A stretch of 64,000 nucleotides of DNA from Hygrocybe punicea (lineage: Eukaryota; Basidiomycota; Agaricomycetes; Agaricales; Hygrophoraceae), in contig OY744473.1 of NCBI GenBank assembly GCA_963556145.1, positions 310,001 to 374,000 of the forward strand. Reading direction: 5' to 3'. The notes under the pieces were generated by a model that made no database searches, had not been told where the DNA came from, and worked only from the letters and a program-made list of their open reading frames with translations. Within the stretch, counting starts at the first letter, position 1, and the number at the start of each line of letters is the position of its first letter. The position numbers were made by a program, and so were the translations under genes. Below are positions 11,357 to 22,761 of the stretch, piece after piece.

Positions 11357-11780
11357 GGATAAACACTGTGAATGGGACGCAAAGGCCAGGCTAAATAGAT
11401 AAAAGAGGAGCCGTAGAGGGCCATATTGAAGGCACTTCAGTGAGACAGAGAAGCGATTCATCAAGGGAGGGAGATGTATGACCAGACATGGGAGTTGGTT
11501 GGGAACGCTCAAAAAGGTCCTGATCTGAAATAAACATAAACAAAGTCCAATATCCTCAGTTTTCATTAGTACTGTTTTGTGCTTATAATATGTACAGTAG
11601 GGGTTGAAGTACAGTACTGAAGCCATGGCCTAAGCCGTCGGCTTTGGCTTTCAGAAATCCCAGGCTGGGCCAAAAGCCATCCCAGGCCACGACTTTGGCC
11701 CGGCTTAGCCCGACCTATTTGGGCTTGGCTTGGCCTGGCTGCCGGCCTGAGGCTGGGCCAGGCACAGCACTACTTCCATG

Positions 11781-13245
11781 CACCCCTTTCCAGAATGCCC
11801 CAAGTTCGTAGCACCTTCAATGGATGCTGGAACAGAGCTACACACACATCTGCATTCACTATAATTTGATATCAGACATGATTGAAATGGTTTACAGTCT
11901 TCAATGGCTCATTGATACGGCCATGTCACCTGAGAAGCCCACCTAAGCCCACTCCTTAGAGGTTACATACTATCTTGCTAACCTCTCTAACTTGAGGGTA
12001 TTTATCTTAGCTACACGCCTAAACAAGCTCAGTGCTGGAACTGGAATTTAGTTTGGTTCCATGACACAGTCACATGGGAGTACTGATCTAATACTATGGA
12101 CGTTATGATAAATCAGTACTGAGCCTCCACCCCTGGTTCAGTACTGGTCAACTGGCTCACTTGCCCTTTAGTTTCAATTTATATTACATTTATATTTATT
12201 TATTTTCCATATTACGGATAAATGGGATACATATTATTTATTATTCTGGGGCCATTTATACAGTACATTTTGCTACCGCTGTCGTGCTGCTGCTGCTGCC
12301 ACCACTACTTACAGCTACCACCGCTGCTGCCTTGCCACTGCTGTTACTGTTGCCGTGCTGGTCATCTGCGTCGCTGTTGTTGTGATGGCCATCTTGTCTG
12401 TGGTTGTGGTTATCACTGCCATTGTTGGTGTCATTGTTGTTGGTGCTGTTGTTGTTGTTGTTGTCACCATTGTTGTTGTTGTGCTGTGAGGAGTAGAGGC
12501 AGGTGGGGGGATGATGAGGCAGTGATGTCGAGGTGGTGGAGAGAAGTTGAACTGTAGACAAACAAGACCAAAGTAAAGATATGGAATTTTGCCACGGTAA
12601 GCAACAAACAACGCCAAAGGAAAGACTTAGAGAATTTCGCCAAGTAACAACAGGACATGCTTCATATTAGATTTATGACATAGGCTTTTAGAGAGCCTTA
12701 GAGAACTAATGATAAACAGATGTTTATATCTGCTTATAAGAGCTAGGAAGACTCAGTTAAGGCAGCAGGGGCTCAGAAACTCATATTTAACACTACAGTG
12801 AATTCCAAGGCCAAATCCTAAGGCCTGATCCAGTGCTGAGTTGAGAACTGATCAGCCCCTGGTTCGTATCACTCGACTGTCATTATGGAAGGCCTAAAAT
12901 GAACCGAGCAAAGGGCTAATTACTGACTGAGGCCCAGGCCTGAGCCGTGCCTGTGAACTGAGGGATGATCTGCCAATTTGTCATATCCCCAGCTCAGCAT
13001 TTGTCTGGGATCGAATTTGTGCCACATCACCCATGTTTGACCAAAACTTCTATAGCCCTAATCTGGTACTATGACCAATTGGCCATGTAGTGCCTCCTAC
13101 AATAACTCTGCAATAACTAGTAGCAACTTAGCATCTATTCACTAACCCCAAGGCCCGAACATTGATGTCCTGTCACTACAACCTGCTCACCGTTGTCCCC
13201 ATTAGGACATACAGCACTTTCTCCAAATGTAGATATTTGGTCACT
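11781..13245. repeat. Old dispersed repeat with an internal insertion
   Basis: 11925-12010 and 13085-13245 match, in inverted orientation, two adjacent blocks at 36580-36815. About 1.07 kb (roughly 12011-13085) is present here and absent there, so it is probably a further insertion, but I could not find a convincing TSD. No gene is recognised. Confidence 0.6.
12280..12500. repeat. Low-complexity GCT/GTT-rich tract
   Basis: Runs of GCTGCTG and GTTGTTGTT trinucleotides. Open frames on both strands here encode Asn-, Thr-, Leu- or Cys-rich homopolymers and are compositional artefacts. Confidence 0.8.
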
Positions 13246-14066
13246 AGTGATGGTACAGTTCGGTTCTGAACCTGGGTTTGAACCTGAACCTACATGAACC
13301 GAACCTAAGTTCAGTTCAAGGTTCAGGGCAATGCCTGAACCGAACCTAAGGTTCAGTTCAAGGAGGGAATCATGTGAACCTGGTTCGAACTGGTTTGAAC
13401 CTAAACCTAATCTTTCATATATTAGTCTAATTTCTGCTGAGTAGAGACTTAGTTTTGGTCCAACTATTTACTGACTTGAAATTTCAGCACTATTAATAAC
13501 AGAATCTAGATTAGTTAGAGTTTATACTGTTGTAATTAGTGCTTCTGTAACAGGAATATCTGCAAACTTAAATATATTTTAAAATGTACAGTTGAAATTC
13601 AGCCTAGGATGCCATGTTGTCTGATTCAGTTAGACTGATTGCAAGGTCTTTCCTTCCTGTTAAAATACTGCAAAACATTTGCAATGACCATCTGAACAGT
13701 TTTCCAGGATATTTTATGCTTACTGTGCTTTAGACACATCTAACACAAGATTCTATTGATTCAGTCACAGTGAACATGGACACAGTACATGTAATTGAAG
13801 AGTCAAACCATTAGCACAACAACAATGTAGAGTGGTAGGAAATAAAGGAAAAATTTGGATTGAGAAAATTGATTAGCTAGTATACTTGTATTTTCACAGG
13901 TTCAGTTCAGGTTCAGCCTGACCTGAACCTGAACTGAACCTATCTGAACCTGAACCAAAAGTTCGGTTCAAGGTTCAGCATATGAGCTGAACCAAACCTC
14001 AGGTTCAGTTCAAGGTTCAGATTTTTTTGGCCTGAACCGAACTGAACTGAACCTTACAATCACCAA
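13246..14066. mobile_element. hAT-type non-autonomous element, 8-bp TSD
   Basis: An 821-bp insertion flanked by perfect TGGTCACT duplications (13238-13245 and 14067-14074). The inverted sequence at 36540-36600 carries the same locus with one TGGTCACT and no insert, so an empty site confirms the boundaries. Subterminal regions are filled with many copies of GGTTCAG/CTGAACC-type motifs in both orientations. The central AT-rich part has no gene. Confidence 0.88.
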
Positions 14067-14283
14067 TGGTCACTGTTGGCTGCCCATATTTGGACATATC
14101 AAGCCAACAAACCCTCATGTGTGCTCAACATCCCGCTCACGTGCACTCACCATCCCACCTTCTGAGCTTGTCACCCTGCTCTCCAAGCTCATCATCCTGC
14201 CCTCCAACAATTTTATACCTACCTCCCCTCACATACTTCACACACCCTTAGATATCATGCCAGCCATGCCATAATGAAAGTCT

Positions 14284-14595
14284 CTAGAGATACAAAATTT
14301 CATATATAGCCCGACTTATCTCCTCTTCGTCGTCCTCATCATCATTCTCATTCTCCCCATTCCACTCCCCATCCTCATCTTCCCCATCAACTGTGTGGTA
14401 TAGCTCCTCAGCGCAAACATCCATGGACTGTCTCTCAGCCATGTCACACTGTTTGTTATTTCTTCTGCACTGATACCTGGGGTTAGGCTGCCAGTGAAGC
14501 CTTTGAGCTTCGTGATTTTTGCAAGGCAGTGATTGTGGTGCTTCGTGAAATGCCCTCACTCCCTCCTGAAGATGGTGATGTGGTGGGCTAGGCAT
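14284..14595 (-). CDS. Short hypothetical ORF, acidic C-terminus
   Basis: 103 codons with a His/Gln-rich N-terminal half, a CKNH...CRRNNKQC cluster that might be a degenerate zinc-binding segment, and a C-terminal run of Glu/Asp/Asn. It ends 30 bp before the Gypsy LTR. I do not recognise a family. It could be an exon of a gene truncated by the retrotransposon, or a chance frame. Confidence 0.3.
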   Translation of the reverse strand: MPSPPHHHLQEGVRAFHEAPQSLPCKNHEAQRLHWQPNPRYQCRRNNKQCDMAERQSMDVCAEELYHTVDGEDEDGEWNGENENDDEDDEEEISRAIYEILYL

Positions 14596-14625
14596 GCATC
14601 ATTTTCTTGCAGTGCAGCCTGCTGC

Positions 14626-16031
14626 TGTCATGACCCCAAGTGTTTTTGGGTGTAATGTCATGGGTTTACCATCGGACCATGGACTTAGATATTTAAGTGC
14701 AACACTATGGATGCACACCTACACTCATTAGTACCCATTCTATGCCTTTCCACATTACGCATGCTAGTGAACAGACACAAATAGCATATATGCTTACCTT
14801 TATATCATTTATTATGGCTTCACTAGTAATGCCCAGACCTAGCCGTTTATGTATGGTGCATAGAGGCACATCCCCCACTCATTAGTATTTACTATATATT
14901 TCTCTGTATTGCGTGTGCAAGGAGACAAGCCCAACTAGCATTGTTACCTATATTAGCAGTAATGGATTGATTACAAATCTTGTTTACTTGTATTGATCAA
15001 AAGCGGCTCAGCTAGATAATGGGAAATGATTAGATAAGATGTGAACAAGAGGATGATAAGATAATGATAAGATAGGATGCATCAGAGAGTGATTGTGATA
15101 GTCTGCTTACATAAAGACAATGGTCTATTGTTCTGAGCAGTCTATTGTTCTAAACAGTCCAAATGGAGATAGAGCCCATTGTTCACAGCCTCTTTGATGC
15201 CATCCATTGTTCTCATGACTCAGTCCTATTGTTCTCACTTTCCCATTGTTCTCAGTCCCCCATTGTTCTCCAACAGTATAAATAGGGCCCCCAAATTCCA
15301 GTAGTCAGTAGGATTTCCCCCCTCACCACTCAGTAGTCACTCTTAGTTGGGTTCACACAGTGTGATCCCTCATTCTCTTAGTACTAGTAGTTACTCATTG
15401 TAGTAGCTAGTGCTTGCAATCCAGTCTAGTTCACTCTTATTCTATCATTCTCTGAGTTCCCCTTGTCATCAAGGAGAATTCACCCAGTTCACTCAGTTCA
15501 ATCAATTCATTAGTCAGCATTAGTCAGCTAGATACATTTCTAAGGTTAAGGTTTCATCCTAAATAGATACACTTCTAAGGTTAAGGTTTCATCCTAAACA
15601 AAACAGAGTATTCAAAAGGTATTAAAGATATCCCTGAACTAGTAGCCAATGTGCGTTTGAAGCTTCGGATTTAAGTCAGATATTATCATACCCAGAGATA
15701 CTCTTGATTGAATAGGCCCTGTAGCCAAAACCATCCATATTCAACTGGTGAATATTGTTATCAGTATTCATTAGTTCATATTTTTATATTCCAGTAGTGA
15801 ATATTATTATTTCCAGTACATCACACACCCAATTGCTATTCATACCTACTCAAAGTCTCAATTCTTAATTGAAGAGACCTCACTATTACATTCTATTGAT
15901 TCATATAGTACATATACCCACAAACCCCTTCCTGATAGGTTATTTAGATATCAAAAACCCACGAACAACAAGAAGGTACCTGAACAAAGTCAACTCCGGT
16001 AATTCTTGGTGAAACAAACATTCACATAACA
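14626..16031 (+). repeat. 5' LTR of the Gypsy element
   Basis: 1406 bp, TG...CA bounded. It contains a tandem CCCATTGTTCTC-type repeat near 15210-15275, a TATAAATAGG promoter-like box near 15280, and a duplicated TTCTAAGGTTAAGG block near 15538-15600. Its partner is 31996-33384. Confidence 0.95.
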
Positions 16032-16035
16032 AAAT

Positions 16036-16053
16036 TGGAGCCCACCGCGAGGG
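16036..16053 (+). promoter_or_regulatory. Putative primer binding site
   Basis: TGGAGCCCACCGCGAGGG begins 4 bp after the 5' LTR. It starts with TGG, as expected for pairing to a tRNA 3' CCA end. I have not identified the tRNA. Confidence 0.6.
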
Positions 16054-16098
16054 TTTTAAATTTAAATAACCCAAGCATTTCTATACCTCTAATACACA

Positions 16099-19000
16099 AT
16101 GTCTACAAGCACCAGTACTCGTACCCCAGACATGATGCCCCTACTAGGGCAGAAGTCTGCCCCAGCTAAATTCAAAGGAAGCTATGAAGAAGTCAAGAGA
16201 TTCTTAAGGCATTACAATCAAATGTGCAAATCCTATGCTGTTTCAGATAAAGAAAAGTGTGAAAGGATTGTAGATTACTGCTCTACCAAAGTAGTCAAGC
16301 TCATTGAAGCCCTGGAGAGTTACATATCCCAGGACTGGAATACTCTTGAGAAAGATATTACTCGCTACTTTGATGCTGCCCTAAAGGAAACAAGATACAT
16401 TGTTAGAGACCTCATGACCCTTGCACGCATTTGGAAACTTAAGCAGATCAGAACTCTCACCAAATGGAAGCAATATGAACGAAGGTTCATTACTATTGCA
16501 GGATGGTTAGAGAGCAAGAAGAAGATCTCTGCAGATGAAAAGGCTGCATACTTCTGGCATGGAATCAACAAGAACCTCAGACACATCATTGAGACACGTC
16601 TCAACACTGGATCAACACCTTTAGATGTCACATCTCCGTTCCCTATGAAAGATGTCATTAAGGTTGCAGAAACTCTATTTGAAAGGAATCGGTTTGACAT
16701 GAACCTAGCAGATTCAGATTCAGATATACCAGGGAGACTAGACAACTCTGTTTCAGAAGACTCTGATACAGATGATTCATCAGAGTATGATACAGATAGT
16801 GACTATGAAGCCTGCATCAAGAGAAAGAAAGCTAGCAAGAAGAAGAAGGCATTTAAATCCAAGGCATATGATTCAGATGATGAACTATTTAAGAAGACAG
16901 TAAGGAAAGAAGCTGAGAAGAAAGATAATGGCAGGAAGGGGACAGACAAGAAGTCTACCTCCACATCATCATCACACCAGAATGAAGTAGAGTCTTTAAT
17001 CAAACAAATGGGAAAGCTTTCTTTGGATGATATTAAGTATGGACTAGCATACTATAGAGCCTTGAAGCTAGACCCAGACATTGCTCATTGTATTAGCCCA
17101 CCTGAGCTGAAACAACCTCAGCAAAGGCAAGCACAGTCACAGCAAACACAAAGACCTCCCTTCAAAATCTCAGCTGCCAATAGTGTTGGCCTTCCACCAA
17201 ACCCTTCTACTAGTTCGTTTACCCCTACCAATTCATTCACTCCTTCCAATGAACCAAGAGGACCCATGACCTGCTATGGTTGTGGAGGACAAGGACATGG
17301 AATGCAAACATGTTTCCAGATCAATGAATTACTCAAGACAGGCAAGATAACCAAGGATGGTCTTGGAAGGATTGTTTATCCAGATGGCTCAATAATTCGC
17401 AGAAATATGGGTGAGACATTTGTACAAGCAATTGATAGACATGTAGCTGAAAAGGCTAGCAATGTTCAATCACACTTCTATGTATTACAAGATCAATTCT
17501 CTGATTACTATCAATCTGATGCTGAAGAAGATTTTGAAGCATATACTATACCTACAATCAAGGAAGAAGAAATACAAATCCTGCCTGCAGTCAGAGGACC
17601 ACAGAAAATTGGTGCAGCAAGGAAGGAAGTATTAGATGGAGTATATCCTCCCACAGGTATTAAAGCCAAGGGAAAAGAGAATATAAGGCCCAACACAGTA
17701 CTGCCACCAATTCCTAAAGGCCCAGTCAAACCCGGCCCTCTTTCAGCACAGAAGCAAGCTCAAGCACATGTACCCGCACCATTACCTTTTGCTCTCAAGA
17801 AGACAAACCCATTCCATCCTACAGAAGAACTGCATACAAAACAACCTGTTCCAATGGATATAAGAACCCCAATACATATTCCTTCAGACACAGATTCAGA
17901 TATGGAGATGATAGATCCTTCTCCAACAAAGCCAGCCAAGACTCATATACAAGGACACAAGGCAAACATAGATAAGAACAAGATCATGGCTGAAAGACAT
18001 AATGCCATAACTCGTCCAAAGCCCACTCCCAGACAATCTGAAATTTCAGTCAATATTGGAGAAACTCAAGTTGTCAATCAAATCCTTGACACACCAGTTA
18101 CCCTGCGCGTTCGTGAAGTATTAGCTTCTTCCAAGGAATTATCTGAGCAATTAACAGACATGATCAAGAGAAAGAATGCAAAGGTATCTGCCATTGCAAG
18201 CTCATTCATAACCAAGGATCACAGAGTGTTAATCAGGCTTCAGATGGAATGTGATAGAAGACCTATTGAAGCCATCATTGACACTGGATCCCAGTTAAAT
18301 GTGATTAGTAAAAGAGTCTGGAAAGAAATTATCCAAAGACCTATGGATGTAGGAAAAATTCTCACAATGAATGATGCTAATGGAGGTGAAGGAACATTAA
18401 AAGGATTAGTCTCAGAAGTTCCATTGACTTGTGGTGGTGTCCTCACTTATGCTAATCTTTACATAGGAGAGACAGTGCCATTTGATTTATTACTTGGAAG
18501 ACCATGGCAAAGAGGCAACTATGTTTCTATTGACGAAAGAATAGATGGTACATATTTAGTATTCAAGAATCCTGAAGATTTGACAAACAGATTTGAACTA
18601 ATGGTCACACCAAGCCATTCTCAAGTTAATCACATCAGAGGAGCTACTACTGCCCATGCCTCAACATCCTATTTATGCACTTTACCTATGGAACTTGAAG
18701 AAACCACTACAAATCCTTTAACTAAGTCTTATGAACAAAATAAGGCATTAGTCCGCTATAATCCGCAATTTCAAACTCCGCTTAAACCGAATTATTTTAC
18801 CGAAATGATTACATGCTTACAGGATAAGCCTTATTGGGATAAGGATAAGTCTGAAGTAAAAGGAGATAAAAGTATCTCATGCTTCAATATCCCCAAAAAT
18901 GCATATGATGGCTCGAAACTTTTTGCATTGTCCATAGCCCATTGTGATGACATGAACAATGAAGAATCTGAATTTTCTAAAAGGAGAAAGATAAGAAATG

Positions 19001-19259
19001 GATTTTCACACCAGGGAAATTTAGATAGGAATTGCTATAAAAACTCTGAAGAAATGGGAGAGACAGTAGCCATGTCTGCTGCACAAACCCCCCAGATCCC
19101 ACCTTTTATGATCAATAACCACCCTCTTCCTCTCCCTGTAGAAGGGATCCACTCCAATGGTCATCCAGATGCTGGCCGACTTATCACTTCCTTTTTGGGA
19201 AATTCCCTTGATTACCAATCTCCCCATTTAAGTAAATTTTTGATTGCTGCCACTGTAGG
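16099..19259 (+). CDS. gag: Gag-protease polyprotein, segment 1
   Basis: The ATG at 16099 opens the first 1053 codons of the Gypsy Gag-protease frame. The N-terminal 200 residues are the helical Gag region (YDKFKGSYEEVKRFL-type). It is followed by an Asp/Ser-rich and Lys-rich linker, and a CCHC zinc knuckle at C392 (CYGCGGQGHGMQTC). The retroviral-type aspartic protease follows, with catalytic D728 in IIDTGSQLNVIS and the flap-side LLLGRPW. The frame is interrupted at 19260 by a hAT-type element. Deleting that element with one TSD joins it in frame to 20613. A frame read on into the insert stops at 19284. Confidence 0.92.
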
Positions 19260-20604
19260 TAGTGTTTTAAAGTCCAGTCCATAGGACCGGAAAAAAACCG
19301 GAACTGGACCGGACCCAACCGCAAAAAAACTGGACCGCCGGTTGCAGTTGGGCCACTTTTGGGAGGTTGCCGGTTGCGGTTTCCCGATGTGGACGAAGCT
19401 TACGCAACCGAGTTGTAACCGGTTGTAACCGGTTACAACCGGATTTTTTCAACACCACTACAAGGTCGACCGATGGTGGCAAATGACGACGATGGCAGCA
19501 AAACGGCGGCATCACGAGGGAACGCAAAACGAGAAAAGGCAGCGGGGGTTGGCGCGCCCATCCCGCTGCAGAAGGTAAGTGGTTTCAATCGTGGTTTATT
19601 GTCTATTCTACACTAACGCGATGACAACAACGACGGAGAACGGCAACAACGACGACGGACAACGATGGGACGTGGGGAGAAGGGCAGTGAGGGGCCGGTG
19701 CACCCAACCCCCGTTGCAGTATGTAAGTAATTTTTTTTTGTTTTTTTGTTTTCTCAGCTACTAATTACACAAACGACGACAACAGCAGTACCAACACAAA
19801 CAACACAAGCACCTGACGAGGACGACAGGCGGCGAGGACGAGGATGACAATGACAGCCACCACCACCACCACCCCGACAACAACAACAACACCCATGGCC
19901 CTCCAAATGGGACGACGACAATAACAACATCAACCACGAACATCACCACCACCACCACCACCACCATCACCACCACAACGCAGACAATGACCGTCACAAC
20001 CACGACCACCACGACCGCAACGACAACGACAACCATGACCACGACCATGACGACGGCCATGGCCATCCCACCACCAACCCCCAACATACCTCGCGGATGC
20101 GCACCGCCACGTCAATCGACGTTGGCGCTGCAACCGCGAGGTAACCGGGACTCGGAGGATGGCCGTGTTGGGCACCCACCACAACACCAGCAACAGGGCC
20201 GCCAACGCGCCAACGCGTCCACAACCACCCACGCACCCAACAGAGCGGCCAACGCGTCTGCGCCTACCCGTGCGCCCAACGCGATCACCGACGTGCTCAT
20301 AATCGTGGCCGCCAACTTGATTTATTAAAATTTAATACATTAGTTGTTATTTATTGTTAATACATTAGTTGTTATTTATTGTATTTACTTCGGTTCTGAC
20401 CGGTTTCAACTGGTTTAGCAACCGGTTAATGGAAGGACCAGTTAAATCGGGTTAGAAGACAGCAACTGAACCGCAAGAGACCGGTTCTGAGCGGTTGAGT
20501 CTAGGTTGTGCCATCTTGTGGTGTTATGGCAACCGGTTCTGGTTGCGGTCTTTTGAAAATTTGTCAAAAAACCGGACCAGACCGGACCGGACTTTCAAAC
20601 CCTA
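19260..20604. mobile_element. hAT-type non-autonomous element inside gag
   Basis: A 1345-bp insertion with perfect 8-bp TSD ACTGTAGG (19252-19259 and 20605-20612). The ends TAGTGTTTTAAAGTCC and, inverted, TAGGGTTTGAAAGTCC match at 18 of 21 positions. Subterminal zones are packed with CCGGTT/AACCGG and GGACCGG motifs. The centre is low-complexity ACAACG/CCACCA sequence giving long but meaningless frames on both strands. There is no transposase. Its presence breaks the Gag frame. Confidence 0.93.
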
Positions 20605-20612
20605 ACTGTAGG

Positions 20613-22761
20613 ATATAGGCTTTCTCCGGGGATTGATTCCCTTGGTGTTCCTTTTGAGCACGGAATTTTATTAAATGCTTCTCTAGCTACAATAAATTCT
20701 CCAAGTGTCCCCCCCTCTTTAAGGATGGGACATTTAGTTTTTCAATTTTACCCATTTGCTAACCCTTCTACTGAGGAGAACTTTTCTCCTCCCCCTGTCC
20801 CTCCTCCTTACATAGAGGACTTTTATTCTTTCCCAGTGACCACTCGTGACCCTCGCACGCGCCCCGGCGACATTATTCCACCCTTAGAACCGCCCCATAA
20901 CCCCGTTAACTTACCGGTCACGCGGATTCCCACGGTTGGCTCTTCTGTCCCCGCTATCACGCTCACTGGCGAGGACGACCGCGAATCGTCGTTGACCGAC
21001 GACGAGGCGCGCGGTTGGAGCCCAATCGAAGGCTGGGAATGGGACTACGAGGTGGGAAAGATCCCGCTTCATCTGTTCACTGACAAACGACTTCCACTAC
21101 AGTACACGGAGCGTGGCCGTAGACGCCCCTCCCTGACTACTACCACGCCTCCGGAAAATACCTCGACCCTCGCAGATGGTACCACGGACCTTTCCGTGAC
21201 CACGGATAACAATTTCTTTCATTTCCGGGGATCCGAAGTCCACTCAACGGCCCCCACCAACAACATTCACCATTCCGCCCTCGACATCAGCCGCGACCCG
21301 TTCAAACATACAGATCATGACGGATACGAGGCAGGTGATGAAGGGGAAGTAGAATGGCCAGGTTGCACGGTGTGTACTAGGCACCCCGCTCACGAAAAAT
21401 GCCCGGATTTTACCTCACTCACGAAAAAGCCTTCTTTTGACAATTATACGGCCCCGGCGGCCACCGTTCAGCTTGCAATACACACGGAACCCATGAACGG
21501 CCACAACGCCATCCCTGATAGTGACCCCCTCGACGTTATTATCCCCACTTCTCCGCGCTCGCCGTTAGTTGCACCCCTCCTCGAATCCACTAACTATATA
21601 CTGGGAAATCATGAACGTAGCGCCCCGGCGGTGCTCGTTTATGACCACGGACTCCCACCTGGTCTCAATATGCCGCTTGATGCCCATTTACGCGACACTT
21701 TGCCCGGTCTCATCAATCACTACCCCACTTCCGCGAAAACCCCCGAATTCGTTTTCCCTGCTGATGACGACTGGGACTGGCCCGTCGGCCAGGTCAGATA
21801 TATCAACCCCGTCGTGCTCGAACCGCCCCGCATGCTTTACAACCACGCAGAGGTAAACTACGCATTTCCACCCCCTCCTCATGCCGAATTGGGACACGAG
21901 CCGATTTCCTGGCCCCCCAGCGATCCGGACCTCTTATCAGACGTCTCCAACCATGCCACCCCTGGTTCCGATGTAGGAAACATTTGGTTCCCTGCTACTT
22001 CTTATTTGCCTACTCCCCCTTTTACCCCTTTTAATAGTAGTGAAAATTTTGTACCTTTAGTCTCTAGCTCCCCTTCTATGTCTTTTGATGATCTATATGG
22101 TGATTTAGAATATTCTCCTAAGTCTCCTATCTTTGAGGAAATTTTGCCAGATTTAAATAATAATAGTGATGATTATTTATATTCTTCAAATAAATACATA
22201 GATATTAAAGATACTTCTATGTCTGTAGATTCTCAATCATCTTCTTCTGTTTATTCTGGGAGTGACTCTGAAAATAAGGCTGTCAAGATCCTAAGCCCCA
22301 AACCAGATCCACTCACCATCATTATTCCTCATACCACTTCCATAAATTCATCTCTACCTCAGCCTTATCAGGAACCTGGATCTAGGACTAGACCTATCAG
22401 TGTGTCCTCTTCTGAGGACATTAATTCATCTTCTGATGAATCCATGGACACAGACTCAGATGAAGAATTAGAATGGTTCGCTTGGACTAGGTCTGATTCC
22501 CCAGATTCAGAAGCAATAACAGAATTTAATTCAGACCTCAGTCAGGCCATTGAAGAAGCCCAGCAGCCACTCGATTCCCCTCCAGGCTTGATATCACTTT
22601 CGCCTACACCACCCCCACTTGAAGATATACCTTTGTTACAATTGCCACCTGTCTCAGACAATACTTGGTCCTTGCCAGAGGGTGAGGAAATCAATACCCC
22701 CTCTGATGAATATGCCAGACTCCCATTTGATCGTGCCAATGCCTTAAATGCAGGAGAACGC
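20613..22761 (+). CDS. gag: Gag-protease polyprotein, segment 2 (acidic tail)
   Basis: This continues segment 1 in frame after the 19260-20604 insert is removed. It is about 716 codons rich in Pro, Ser, Asp and Thr, with repeated EDD/SDSD acidic clusters and one CTVCTRHPAHEKCPDF segment that resembles a zinc-binding motif. I recognise no enzymatic domain. Codons 21000-22000 are much more GC-rich than the flanking parts of the same frame. Interrupted at 22762 by a solo LTR. Confidence 0.75.

Larger units (their letters stand above)
1394..11772 (-). mobile_element. hAT transposon, composite, with perfect 8-bp TSD
   Basis: The 8-bp target duplication CTTCCATG is present at 1386-1393 and 11773-11780. 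The ends read TAGTGCTGTTCCAGCCCGG on the left and, inverted, TAGTGCTGTGCCTGGCCC on the right: imperfect terminal inverted repeats with subterminal GGCCTGGC-type repeats. An 8-bp TSD, TAGTG-type termini and the internal transposase all fit the hAT superfamily. The span is 10.4 kb, but a 5.56-kb element (1900-7456) and a 369-bp MITE (1499-1867) sit inside the left arm, so the hAT itself is about 4.4 kb. Confidence 0.9.

Noticed and set aside
12011..13085. Insertion relative to the copy at 36.7 kb as a defined transposon
   Set aside because: No consistent TSD or TIR found at the junctions, so the element class was not assigned.
19761..20087. Val-rich hydrophobic minus-strand frame
   Set aside because: Translation of CCA/ACA repeats in the core of the hAT-type element.
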